This document shows, one piece after another, positions 17,069 through 24,789 of a stretch of 64,000 nucleotides of DNA. Each line of letters begins with the position of its first letter. Position 1 is the stretch's first letter. A model generated the notes under the pieces. That model was given only the letters and a program-made list of their open reading frames with translations, was not told where the DNA came from and did not search any database. The position numbers and the translations under genes are program-made. Origin of the DNA: Labrenzia sp. VG12 (GTDB lineage: Bacteria > Pseudomonadota > Alphaproteobacteria > Rhizobiales > Stappiaceae); NCBI RefSeq assembly GCF_002237595.1, contig NZ_CP022529.1, positions 3,348,001 to 3,412,000 on the forward strand, given 5' to 3'.

Positions 17069-17371
17069 CTATTTCAGACGAAGGATCTTGGCGCCAAGGC
17101 TGCGCACATAGTCGCTTTGCGTAACAACGACCACGTTGGTTTCGTTGACTTCGGTCTGTTTCAACTCAAGTGGGGTTTTACCGCCCGGATTGACGACCAC
17201 CTTGCGGGTCGGCGGCAGACCGCGGAACACCAGCACGCCGGCTTCCTTGGTGACGATGGCCCCATAGGGCTCGTCATGCAGGATGCGCGTGGTATCGCCT
17301 GCAAGGGCTGCACCGCTTGCCATCAGGCTGAGGCCGGTTGCAGCCAGCAGGGTTTTGCAGATGGTTTTCAT
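17069..17371 (-). CDS. Small secreted protein of unknown function
   Basis: This 100-residue protein has a clear signal peptide (MKTICKTLLAATGLSLMASG, cleavage after ALA near residue 24). The mature part is short and beta-rich, with EAGVLVFRGLPPTRKVVV and NETNVVVVTQSDYVRSL. It is not assigned to a family. The ATG at 17371 is chosen because it opens the signal peptide; longer in-frame starts give an implausible leader. The upstream region carries three GTTAAC sites (17385, 17420, 17475), which resemble CtrA half-sites. Confidence 0.7.
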   Translation of the reverse strand: MKTICKTLLAATGLSLMASGAALAGDTTRILHDEPYGAIVTKEAGVLVFRGLPPTRKVVVNPGGKTPLELKQTEVNETNVVVVTQSDYVRSLGAKILRLK

Positions 17372-17384
17372 GACGCGTCTCGCT

Positions 17385-17480
17385 GTTAACGGTTCATTTA
17401 CCATGAATCGTAACCGCTCGTTAACTTTTGCGCCAGTCACCAGCTGCCAACCATCCCCGGAAAGCCAAAACATGGTTAAC
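17385..17480 (-). promoter_or_regulatory. GTTAAC cluster upstream of the small secreted protein
   Basis: GTTAAC occurs at 17385, 17420 and 17475, the last as ATGGTTAAC, the reverse complement of the CtrA half-site GTTAACCAT. A GAATC (GANTC) site lies at 17405. CtrA control is inference from the motif alone. Confidence 0.35.
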
Positions 17481-17556
17481 ACGTCAAGGACACGAGGCGG
17501 CACCACAAGGCCCCGGACCAGAGACCGGGACCTTGCAGATCTCTAGCGAAGGTGTT

Positions 17557-18033
17557 TCATGCCGCCATCTTCGGATGGGTCTCGACACCGTTCTCGACGA
17601 AATCCGCATTGGCTGCGAGCAGGCCGGCGAGGTTCTTGCGGAACTGGGATTTCATCAGCGGGATCATCAGCCGCCCAAGCAAACCAAACTTGGGCGTGAA
17701 GCTGAAACGCATGGTGACACGGCTTTCAATGGCTGAAAGAGCCTCGAAATCGAGTGTCACCCTTGCTTGCTTGAGCGGGACATTCGCTTCGAAGATGTCG
17801 ACCACAATATGCTCTTCGGGCTGATAGCCGATGATCCGCTCTTTCAGAAACGTCTTGCCGTCGACATGCTTGCACACCCGCTCGGCACCGAGGCCGGTTG
17901 CCGTACTCCTGGGCAGCAACGGTGATTGGTTGATCACCGGATTGAACCGGTAGATTTCGTCAAACCGGTCCCAGCTCCGCCAGAGCTCGGCGAGCGGTGC
18001 CTTGACGGTCTGCGCCACAACAAGTTCGGCCAT
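17557..18033 (-). CDS. SRPBCC-family (START-like) protein
   Basis: This 158-residue protein has the polyketide cyclase/START-like helix-grip fold: an N-terminal strand MAELVVAQTVKAPLAELW, a central DFEALSAIESRVTMRFSF strand pair, and a long C-terminal helix around MKSQFRKNLAGLLAAN. Members bind hydrophobic ligands. The ATG at 18033 has a strong GAGGAGG about 8 nt upstream. It begins 23 nt after the stop of the Tat-exported dehalogenase, so the two are probably co-transcribed. It lacks a signal peptide and would be cytoplasmic, and its ligand is unknown. Confidence 0.8.
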   Translation of the reverse strand: MAELVVAQTVKAPLAELWRSWDRFDEIYRFNPVINQSPLLPRSTATGLGAERVCKHVDGKTFLKERIIGYQPEEHIVVDIFEANVPLKQARVTLDFEALSAIESRVTMRFSFTPKFGLLGRLMIPLMKSQFRKNLAGLLAANADFVENGVETHPKMAA

Positions 18034-18056
18034 GATGTTTTCCTCCTCAGTGAACG

Positions 18057-19085
18057 TCAAAGACGGCGCAACCAGTCGGCAATCCCCTGGCCGATGACAT
18101 GCGGATGATCTTCCTGCAGGAAATGCGTGCCCGCCCCGACGAAGCGAACTTCCAGGTTCGGCACATTCGCTGCGAGATAGTCGACGACGGGTTTCGGAGC
18201 GATCGCCCCCGGCTCGCCAAAAAACATCAGCTTCGGGATCTGGCTGGACAGCAGCCAAGCCCCATTTTCCGTCACTTCCTGAACCACATCGGCCGGCTTT
18301 CCGGCAATCGGCACTTCGCGTGGCCAGGCCAGAACCGGCTTCCGGCTTGCCGGCGTCGGAAACGGCTTGCGATAGGCGTCCATCTCAGCCTTCGTCATTT
18401 CGCGCATGACACCGAGACTGGGCAGCACTTCCTCAACGAAGAAGTTCTTTTGCAGCACCAGCTCTGCGCCTTCGTCGGTGTGCATCAAACGAAAGAAGTC
18501 CGCGATCGGCTCCGGCATCGCTTCGTAGGACGGTGCCGGCATGGCGGGCGGCACGATGGCTTCCATGAAGACAAGACCGGCGATCCGTTCCGGATTGCGC
18601 CGCGCGTAGCGCATGCCAAGCGCCGAGCCCCAGTCATGCACCACCAGGATCGCGTTCTTCAAATCCAGCTGATCCAGAAAAGCATCAAGATAGGCCGCAT
18701 GGTCGGCAAAAGTGTAGTCAATGTCCGGCTTGCCGCTGTCGCCCATGCCGATCAGATCCGGCGCGATGGCCCGGTGGCCTTCCGGCAGATGCGGAATGAT
18801 GTTGCGCCAGAGATAGGACGACGTCGGGTTGCCATGCAGGTAGACGACAGGCTGTCCATCGCCTTCGTCGACATAGCTGATCGTCGACCCCTTCACCGAA
18901 GCCTGCTTCTTGGTGAAAGGGAAGTCCGGTGAAATCGGAACGCCGTAGGGTGCGTTCGCTGCGGCATCAGGCGTCTGGGCCCGAGCGGCTGCCGAGGGCG
19001 CGAGCGTTGCTGCGGCGGCGCCTGCCACGACGCCTTTCAGCAATCCGCGCCGGTTCGTTTCAAGGTCAGAACTTTTGGTCATCAT
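18057..19085 (-). CDS. Tat-exported haloalkane dehalogenase-like alpha/beta hydrolase
   Basis: This 342-residue protein has a twin-arginine signal (NRRGLLKGVV, then an Ala-rich segment) and an alpha/beta-hydrolase domain closely resembling class II haloalkane dehalogenases. All five active-site residues of that class are visible: nucleophile D151 and halide-binding W152 in VHDWGSALG, halide-binding N86 in HGNPTSSYLW, acid E175 in FMEAIVPP, and base H321 in GTHFLQEDHP. The expected reaction is hydrolysis of a carbon-halogen bond to an alcohol. It starts at a double ATG (19085). It is divergent from a LysR gene and upstream of an SRPBCC gene. Confidence 0.85.
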   Translation of the reverse strand: MMTKSSDLETNRRGLLKGVVAGAAAATLAPSAAARAQTPDAAANAPYGVPISPDFPFTKKQASVKGSTISYVDEGDGQPVVYLHGNPTSSYLWRNIIPHLPEGHRAIAPDLIGMGDSGKPDIDYTFADHAAYLDAFLDQLDLKNAILVVHDWGSALGMRYARRNPERIAGLVFMEAIVPPAMPAPSYEAMPEPIADFFRLMHTDEGAELVLQKNFFVEEVLPSLGVMREMTKAEMDAYRKPFPTPASRKPVLAWPREVPIAGKPADVVQEVTENGAWLLSSQIPKLMFFGEPGAIAPKPVVDYLAANVPNLEVRFVGAGTHFLQEDHPHVIGQGIADWLRRL

Positions 19086-19138
19086 CAATCCATCACACAA
19101 TCAATTGGAGCCGGCGGACCTCCGCCTTTCCCCAAGGT

Positions 19139-19202
19139 GGTGGATTGATTTTCACTAAGGAATACGCTCATTCTGGCCGGAGTGGATAAAAAACAATCCA
19201 CC
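19139..19202. promoter_or_regulatory. Inverted repeat in the dehalogenase/LysR divergent promoter
   Basis: GGTGGATTG (19139-19147) and CAATCCACC (19194-19202) form a 9-bp inverted repeat with a 46-nt spacer, between the divergent dehalogenase and LysR genes. The position fits a two-site LysR operator; binding is not shown. Confidence 0.4.
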
Positions 19203-19235
19203 CACCCAAACCTTTGAGCTGCAACGGTATCTGTC

Positions 19236-20117
19236 ATGAAACAGACCCTCGACTGGGATCACCTGCGCATTTTTCTAATCGCCATGCGCACCGGCAGTTT
19301 TCGCAAGGCGGCGGAAAAACTCGGCGTCAATCACGGCACCGTCCACCGAGCGGTCTCCGCGCTTGAACGGGATCTCGGCACCCGCATTTTCGACCGAACG
19401 ACAGGCGGATTACAGCTGACCGCATCAGGAGAAAGCCTGATCGAGCCTGCTGAGGACATGGAAATGCAGGTCAGCAGCATCGCCCGCAAGCTGTCCGGTC
19501 TGGATCTCAAACCCTCCGGCGTCATCCGCCTGAGCCTGCCGCCCGCGCTGTCACATGGCCTTCTGGCCGACATGTTGTGTGGATTTGCAGAAGCCTATCC
19601 GGAGATCTCGGTTCACACGATCGCCACCAACCGGATCTCGAACCTGAGCCGCCACGAAGCGGATGTTTCCCTGCGCGTTGCCCGCGAAGTCGATGAGGAC
19701 GTCTATGGGCGCAAGCTGGTGACATTCGTCCAGGCTGTCTACGCCGCCCCTGCCTATTTGGAGCGCCATCCGGAACTCGCTCGCTCCCGCGGAGAAGGGG
19801 CACACTGGATCGCCTGGAGCGAACATCAGGACTGGGTAGCCACGAGCCCGTTTCCGAAAGCCGCCGTGCGCCATGTCCTGCCCGAAGTTTCCATGCAGAT
19901 CGAAGCAGCCGCGCACGGCCTGGGTCTCATCAAGGTGCCGGCCTTTGCCGGTGATGCCGACCCCCGCATTGTCCGCATACCGGGAATTCCGGTTCAGAGC
20001 GGCTATGACATCTGGATCCTCTACCACGGCGACTTGAGGCGCGTTGCCAGGGTCCGGGCCTTTGCCGATTTCACCAAGGACTATTTCTCTCAGAAGAAGG
20101 CCGTGTTCACGCGCTGA
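19236..20117 (+). CDS. LysR-family transcriptional regulator
   Basis: This 293-residue regulator has an N-terminal winged helix-turn-helix (DWDHLRIFLIAMRTGSFRKA, with ALERDLGTRIFDR as recognition wing) and an effector-binding domain from about residue 90. It is divergent from the Tat-exported dehalogenase, with an inverted repeat in between, so it is a candidate regulator of the dehalogenase/SRPBCC pair. The recognition helix HGTVHRAVSALE differs from the usual PSAVSRQIKxLE pattern but is seen in a LysR subgroup. The ligand is unknown. Confidence 0.87.
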   Translation: MKQTLDWDHLRIFLIAMRTGSFRKAAEKLGVNHGTVHRAVSALERDLGTRIFDRTTGGLQLTASGESLIEPAEDMEMQVSSIARKLSGLDLKPSGVIRLSLPPALSHGLLADMLCGFAEAYPEISVHTIATNRISNLSRHEADVSLRVAREVDEDVYGRKLVTFVQAVYAAPAYLERHPELARSRGEGAHWIAWSEHQDWVATSPFPKAAVRHVLPEVSMQIEAAAHGLGLIKVPAFAGDADPRIVRIPGIPVQSGYDIWILYHGDLRRVARVRAFADFTKDYFSQKKAVFTR

Positions 20118-20120
20118 CCG

Positions 20121-21023
20121 TCAGGCGGTCATGCCATAGCCAAGTTCCTTGAAACACTCCTCGACATGCTGGGCAAAGGCATGGGTTGCCTTGCCGGCCT
20201 TGGCGCGCTCGCGCATGACAATGTGATAGTCGCCGATTTCCGGAAGCCCGTGACGCTCGTCCAGCACCTGAAGCGGGGTTTCAATCACGCTTGCCGGAAA
20301 GGGCGCGACCGCGAGATCGGCCAGAAGGGCCGCTTCCTGTCCGGCGCTGTGAAAACTCGTATAGGAAATCCGGTAGGGCTTCTGGGCATCGTCGAGCGCG
20401 ATCCGCGCAGCCCGGCGCCAGGGGCAGCCGGGCGTTGAGACCGCAAGGGGCAAGGGATCGCGCTCATAGGCGATGCCGCCTTCAAGGCCGACCCAGACCA
20501 GCGGCTCGGTGAAAACGATCTCGCCGCCCTTGGCGAGACCGGTATCCGGCCGGGCCGTAAAGAGGGCAAGGTCCAGTTCCCCCTTCCGGATCTTTTCATC
20601 CAGCACCGGACTGCCATCCAGATGCACATCGACATTCACACCGGGATGAGAGCGTGCGAAACGCGACAGGATATTGGGCAGAAATCGCGTCCCGAAATCG
20701 GACGGCGCCCCGAATCTCACCTCGCCTTCAACGGCCGGCGACAGGAACAGACCGACCGCTTCTTCGTTCAGCATCAGGATCCGGCGGGCATATCCCAAAA
20801 GCGCTTCGCCTTCAGGAGTTAAGCGCACCGTGCGACCCTCCCTTGCAAAGACTGCAAGTCCCAGGATGGTTTCCAGTTTCTTAATCTGCATGGAGACGGC
20901 CGATGGCGTTCGCCCAACCAGCTCGGAAGCCTTTGTAAAACTTGACGTTTCCGCAATCACTACAAAGGTTCGGTAGAGTTCGAGATCGATCAGCGGAATG
21001 CCTGTTCCCGGCAATTTTTGCAT
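20121..21023 (-). CDS. LysR-family transcriptional regulator
   Basis: This 300-residue regulator has the HTH segment LELYRTFVVIAETSSFTKAS with TPSAVSMQIKKLE, and a periplasmic-binding-protein-like effector domain (VEGEVRFGAPSDFGTRFLP, LDLALFTARPD). It converges on the preceding LysR gene with a 3-nt gap and is divergent from a 44-codon gene at 21188. The 164-nt region between is AT-rich and suited to a promoter. Its target is not known; the small divergent gene is the obvious candidate. Confidence 0.87.
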   Translation of the reverse strand: MQKLPGTGIPLIDLELYRTFVVIAETSSFTKASELVGRTPSAVSMQIKKLETILGLAVFAREGRTVRLTPEGEALLGYARRILMLNEEAVGLFLSPAVEGEVRFGAPSDFGTRFLPNILSRFARSHPGVNVDVHLDGSPVLDEKIRKGELDLALFTARPDTGLAKGGEIVFTEPLVWVGLEGGIAYERDPLPLAVSTPGCPWRRAARIALDDAQKPYRISYTSFHSAGQEAALLADLAVAPFPASVIETPLQVLDERHGLPEIGDYHIVMRERAKAGKATHAFAQHVEECFKELGYGMTA

Positions 21024-21187
21024 CTGAAGGGGCCTCCGGCGCTCAGTTCAAAAAAATTGAACCAATAGATGAATACTATTCGATTGATTGAAAGGCAAGA
21101 AACGCACATATAAGGGGCAAGCGGCCTGAAATTAAAGCAGTGGACCGCAGTTTTACTCACAATCGAACAATCAGGATTGGGAACGCC

Positions 21188-21322
21188 ATGACCTATCTTG
21201 CACAAGCACTCGGCACCAACCTCATGGGTGTTGTCTCCGGCCATTCCGCTGCAGAACTGGCCCGCATGAACCAGGCGCTGCGCCTGCGTGAAACCGCAAC
21301 AGTCCGGAAAACCGGTCGCTGA
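21188..21322 (+). CDS. Small hypothetical protein (44 residues)
   Basis: The sequence MTYLAQALGTNLMGVVSGHS is followed by a basic, arginine-rich tail ending RKTGR. It is not assigned to a family. A GGGAA ribosome-binding site lies about 5 nt before the ATG at 21188. It is divergent from a LysR gene, a common arrangement for small stress or DUF1127-like proteins in alphaproteobacteria. The coding assignment rests on the ribosome-binding site, the context and a plausible amphipathic N-terminus, so confidence is moderate. Confidence 0.5.
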   Translation: MTYLAQALGTNLMGVVSGHSAAELARMNQALRLRETATVRKTGR

Positions 21323-21339
21323 ACCGGATCAGCTGGCCG

Positions 21340-22167
21340 TCAGGCCAGCTCCGGATATCCCAGCGCAGCCGCCTGGCTTTCCATGGCCAGGATACCGGAA
21401 TAGTCGCTGACATTGAGTTTTGAAAAGCCGCGAATGCCCAGGCGCTCGCGGCTTTTTGCCGTTTCAGGCCCTGTCAGAACCTCTCCAACCGTGTCCGCAA
21501 TCAAATCCGCTTCAGCATCGGAGAAGCGAAGCGATGTAATGAACGGCAGGCCGGGCACGCTCGCCGTCTGCCCGATTGCGCGCAAGGAAGCTGTCAGTTC
21601 GGGAAGTTCCTGGCGGGCGAGTGACCAGCAGACCGCATCGATACAGGCAACATCCGCCTCACCGGCTGCGACGGCTTTCATCGACCCGAGATGGCTGCCG
21701 CTTTGCACGAGATCGGAAAAGAACACGCGGCCGGATGTCAGCTGCGCCACCGCATGCCGAAAGGCATTCATGCCGGACTGGCTGTCCGATCCGTTAAAGA
21801 CCGCCCGCCGCCCGCGCAACTCATCCAGGCTTTGAAACCGGCTGTCACTGTGCACCACAAGATGGCTGCAATACCGCGGACCGTCACAGCCCTCGGCATC
21901 ATAAACCGGCGCGCCCAGCACCCGTACCCTGCCGTCCAGCGCGTGGCTCAATGGATAACCGCAGGTCTGGGTCAGCAGCAGATCCGGATGCCGCCAGACC
22001 GCTTCAAGATCATCGGTCACCGGCCAGGCCCGCAGATCTCCGGGAGCCAGCCCCAGAACGCCGGAAAGCGCGCCTTGCAGCGCGCTTTCAAGTTCCGCCG
22101 TGGCATCCCGCACTTCCGGCCAGTCATACATCGGCAGCCGGACTTGCAAAAAGGGACTATCCGTCAA
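21340..22167 (-). CDS. PhnD-like phosphate/phosphonate-binding protein without signal peptide
   Basis: This 275-residue protein resembles PhnD/TauA-type periplasmic binding proteins. Typical segments are LLTQTCGYPLSHALDGRVRV, a LRGRRAVFNGSDSQSGMNAF segment at the ligand site, and EADVACIDAVCWSLA. It lacks a signal peptide (MTDSPFLQVRLPMYDWPEVR), so it is probably cytoplasmic, unlike true transport receptors. Its start overlaps the desaturase stop by 4 nt (ATGA), showing translational coupling. No permease or ATPase gene is nearby. It may be a sensor or a repurposed binding protein. Confidence 0.72.
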   Translation of the reverse strand: MTDSPFLQVRLPMYDWPEVRDATAELESALQGALSGVLGLAPGDLRAWPVTDDLEAVWRHPDLLLTQTCGYPLSHALDGRVRVLGAPVYDAEGCDGPRYCSHLVVHSDSRFQSLDELRGRRAVFNGSDSQSGMNAFRHAVAQLTSGRVFFSDLVQSGSHLGSMKAVAAGEADVACIDAVCWSLARQELPELTASLRAIGQTASVPGLPFITSLRFSDAEADLIADTVGEVLTGPETAKSRERLGIRGFSKLNVSDYSGILAMESQAAALGYPELA

Positions 22168-23111
22168 GACGCCACCCTTTCCGGTACGTTGCCCGCCTGA
22201 GCCGGCGTGTGCCTGAGCGGGTGGGCCACAGGTTCTTTCACTTTGAAGAAATACCGCGTCGCCAGAGCGAAATAGCTCGCGAAGACATAACCTTCATTGC
22301 GTTTCTGCCAGTCGTCCCGATTGCTGCGATAGATCCCCGGCAGCTTGTACCAGGCCGTTCTCGGATTGGCATGGTGGACGACATGCAGGTTGTTGTTCAG
22401 GAACAGAAGTGAAAACAGCGGGCAGAACTCCACGATGATCGACCGGGCTTCGGCATTTTCGTGGGCCCGGTGTTCGGCAAAGGTGCGCAGCATCAACAGG
22501 CTCATGGCCGGATAGGCGACGGTCAGAAGATAGAACCAGAGCGGCATGCCGCCAACAAGTGTCACGAAGAGCACCACCGGCACCGCGCCGGCTATGTGGT
22601 GCAACCAGGCCCGCATGACCACACGGTCTCCGGCCAGCATCATCCGGATTTCCGCTCCCAGAAAACCGACCATGGACACCGCCGGACCGATCAACAGACG
22701 CCCGAGCAGGGAATTGTTGAGCGTCAGGACGAATTTGATCGGCCGTGGCAGGCTCTGCCAGTCGCGCCATGCCAGATAGAAACTTTCCGGATCATCGTAA
22801 GGATCAGTGAGGCGGTCATTGTTGTGATGACGCAGATGCAGCGACTTGAACCGGCGATAGGGAATCCAGAGACCGAGCGAGCAATAGACGAGCGCCTCGT
22901 TGACCGCCGGATTGCGGGTCGGGTGCCCATGCAGCACTTCATGTTGCAGGGAGGATTGCAGCGTTACCGTGAGCACGGCCAAGGGACAAACCACCCAGGG
23001 GCCAAGTTCGCCGTATAATCCAATCAACAGCATCCAAGTTGCCGACGTGGCCAATATCAGCGCCAGCGTCGGCCATTCGCAGAAGTTTGCGCGCAGCACG
23101 AAAGTCTCCAA
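22164..23111 (-). CDS. Membrane fatty acid desaturase-family protein
   Basis: This 315-residue integral membrane protein has the three histidine boxes of the desaturase/hydroxylase superfamily: HEVLHGH, HLRHHNND and HVVHHANPRTAW. The di-iron enzymes of this family oxidise lipids, carotenoids or other alkyl chains using O2. Four to six hydrophobic segments alternate with the boxes. It is first in a two-gene operon with a leaderless PhnD-like gene and is divergent from a DAO-type flavoprotein gene. The substrate cannot be set; fatty acyl, carotenoid and alkyl-amine substrates are all possible. Confidence 0.83.
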   Translation of the reverse strand: METFVLRANFCEWPTLALILATSATWMLLIGLYGELGPWVVCPLAVLTVTLQSSLQHEVLHGHPTRNPAVNEALVYCSLGLWIPYRRFKSLHLRHHNNDRLTDPYDDPESFYLAWRDWQSLPRPIKFVLTLNNSLLGRLLIGPAVSMVGFLGAEIRMMLAGDRVVMRAWLHHIAGAVPVVLFVTLVGGMPLWFYLLTVAYPAMSLLMLRTFAEHRAHENAEARSIIVEFCPLFSLLFLNNNLHVVHHANPRTAWYKLPGIYRSNRDDWQKRNEGYVFASYFALATRYFFKVKEPVAHPLRHTPAQAGNVPERVAS

Positions 23112-23215
23112 ATTGTTGAAATAGCGGTAAAAACCGAGAACGCCTCCACTATGCGGAAGAGAATCTCAGGCTTCAATTTGAGACTTGGGAACAAATTCTG
23201 CACAGGTTACCAAAT

Positions 23216-23230
23216 TCACCATATTGGTGA
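23216..23230. promoter_or_regulatory. Palindrome in the desaturase/DAO divergent promoter
   Basis: TCACCA and TGGTGA flank TAT, and an imperfect GAAGA/TCTTC pair follows near 23250. The 268-nt intergenic region is AT-rich. This is a candidate operator for the divergent promoters; no adjacent regulator is encoded. Confidence 0.35.
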
Positions 23231-23379
23231 CAAAGTTAAATAGTTGAAGAAAATTATCTTCATTCTCGTAGTTTTTCTAACCGCCATGGCCGGATCTGAA
23301 CACCGAGTGGCGGTTTTAACGGTAGACAAAGACCGGCGCGTCTTTTGTTCTTGGACCAAAAGTCAAAAGGAAACCTGCA

Positions 23380-24702
23380 ATGGCTGCACCAAACGCCTCC
23401 CCTGCCCGCTATGACGTCATCATCATCGGTGCCGGTATCATTGGCTGCGCCGTTGCCCTGTCCCTTTCTCGCAAGGGTTACAAGACCCTGAATGTCGATG
23501 CCCTGCCGGCAGCCGGCTATGGATCGACCTCTTCCTCTGCCGCCGTCATCCGGACCTATTATTCCACGCTCGACGGCACCGCGATGGCCCTGGAAGGCTA
23601 TCATGACTGGAAAGCCTGGCAGCAGACGATCGGGGCCGATACCGAGGAAGGCCTTGCACGCTTTGTTGAAACCGGCACGCTGGTCATGAAGACGGCCGCG
23701 GACAATTATCAGAAACACGTGCTGGAACATGCCGACCGGCTTGGCATTCCCTACGAACACTGGGGGGCGGAGAAAATCCAGGAAGAGCTGCCCGGTTATG
23801 ACCTTACCTGCTATGCACCTGCCAAGACCATGGAGGACGACGACTTCGGCACGCCAACTGGCGGCGTGCTTGACGGCGGGGTCTATTTTCCCTGGAGCGG
23901 TTATGTGGACGACCCGCAGATCGCCGCACGAAACCTCAAGGACGCTGCTGCACGCCTGGGCGCGGAGTTCCGCTTCAACACCAGGGTCACGGCCATTCCC
24001 GTCCAGGACAACCGGGTAACCGGTGTCTCGTGCGCAGACGGAACGCATGTTCCGGGCGGTATCGTGATCAATGTCGCCGGGCCGCATTCCGGCAAGGTGA
24101 ACGCGCTGCTTGAAGGCGATCCCGGCATCAGGATCGGCCATCGCCCGCTACGGCAGGAAGTGGTGCAGATCAAGCCACCGGAACGCCTCGGTTATTCCCG
24201 GGAAGGACTGATTGTCTCCGACAACGACATTGCGGTCTATGTCAAACCCGGCAGCGGCGGCCAGCTGATGATCGGCAGCCAGAACCCGGCCTGCGACGTC
24301 CATATCGAGGAAAACCCGGACAACTTTGCGCGCGACCTCACCGATCGCGCGCTGGCCTATGCCTATCGCTATTCGCAGCGCCTGCCCGAGCTTGGCGTTT
24401 CGCAGCATCCGGTCGGCATTGCCGATCTTTATGATGCCACCGACGACTGGCTGCCGGTCTATGACCGCACCGATGTCGACGGCTATTACCTGGCCATCGG
24501 CACCAGCGGCAACCAGTTCAAGAACGCGCCGGTTGCAGGCCGCCTGATGACCGATCTCATCTCCTACTGCGAAGACGGCGGCGACCAGGACAACGCGCCC
24601 TTGCAGTTCCGTCTCAGCCATGTCGACCATGCCCTCAACACGGCGACCTTCTCCAGAAAGCGGGAATTGACGAAAGAAAGTTCCTTCTCCGTGCTGGGGT
24701 GA
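23380..24702 (+). CDS. FAD-dependent oxidoreductase (DAO/sarcosine oxidase beta-like)
   Basis: This 440-residue flavoprotein has the N-terminal dinucleotide-binding motif IIIGAGIIGCAVALSL near residues 14-30 and a DAO domain through about residue 395 (VINVAGPHSGKVN; IGTSGNQFKNAPVAG near the C-terminus). It resembles the beta subunit of heterotetrameric sarcosine oxidase and other amine oxidases, but no alpha, gamma or delta subunit genes are nearby, so it is likely a single-subunit enzyme. The substrate is probably a secondary amine or amino acid (family inference). The ribosome-binding site is AAGGAAA. Confidence 0.82.
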   Translation: MAAPNASPARYDVIIIGAGIIGCAVALSLSRKGYKTLNVDALPAAGYGSTSSSAAVIRTYYSTLDGTAMALEGYHDWKAWQQTIGADTEEGLARFVETGTLVMKTAADNYQKHVLEHADRLGIPYEHWGAEKIQEELPGYDLTCYAPAKTMEDDDFGTPTGGVLDGGVYFPWSGYVDDPQIAARNLKDAAARLGAEFRFNTRVTAIPVQDNRVTGVSCADGTHVPGGIVINVAGPHSGKVNALLEGDPGIRIGHRPLRQEVVQIKPPERLGYSREGLIVSDNDIAVYVKPGSGGQLMIGSQNPACDVHIEENPDNFARDLTDRALAYAYRYSQRLPELGVSQHPVGIADLYDATDDWLPVYDRTDVDGYYLAIGTSGNQFKNAPVAGRLMTDLISYCEDGGDQDNAPLQFRLSHVDHALNTATFSRKRELTKESSFSVLG

Positions 24703-24789
24703 CCCGACCGCCGGGAACCGGAAATCCACCGTGGTCGAATCGCACATTTCAGGGTAAGCAACCGGGTCTGATCCCGAAGGAGCTTCTCC

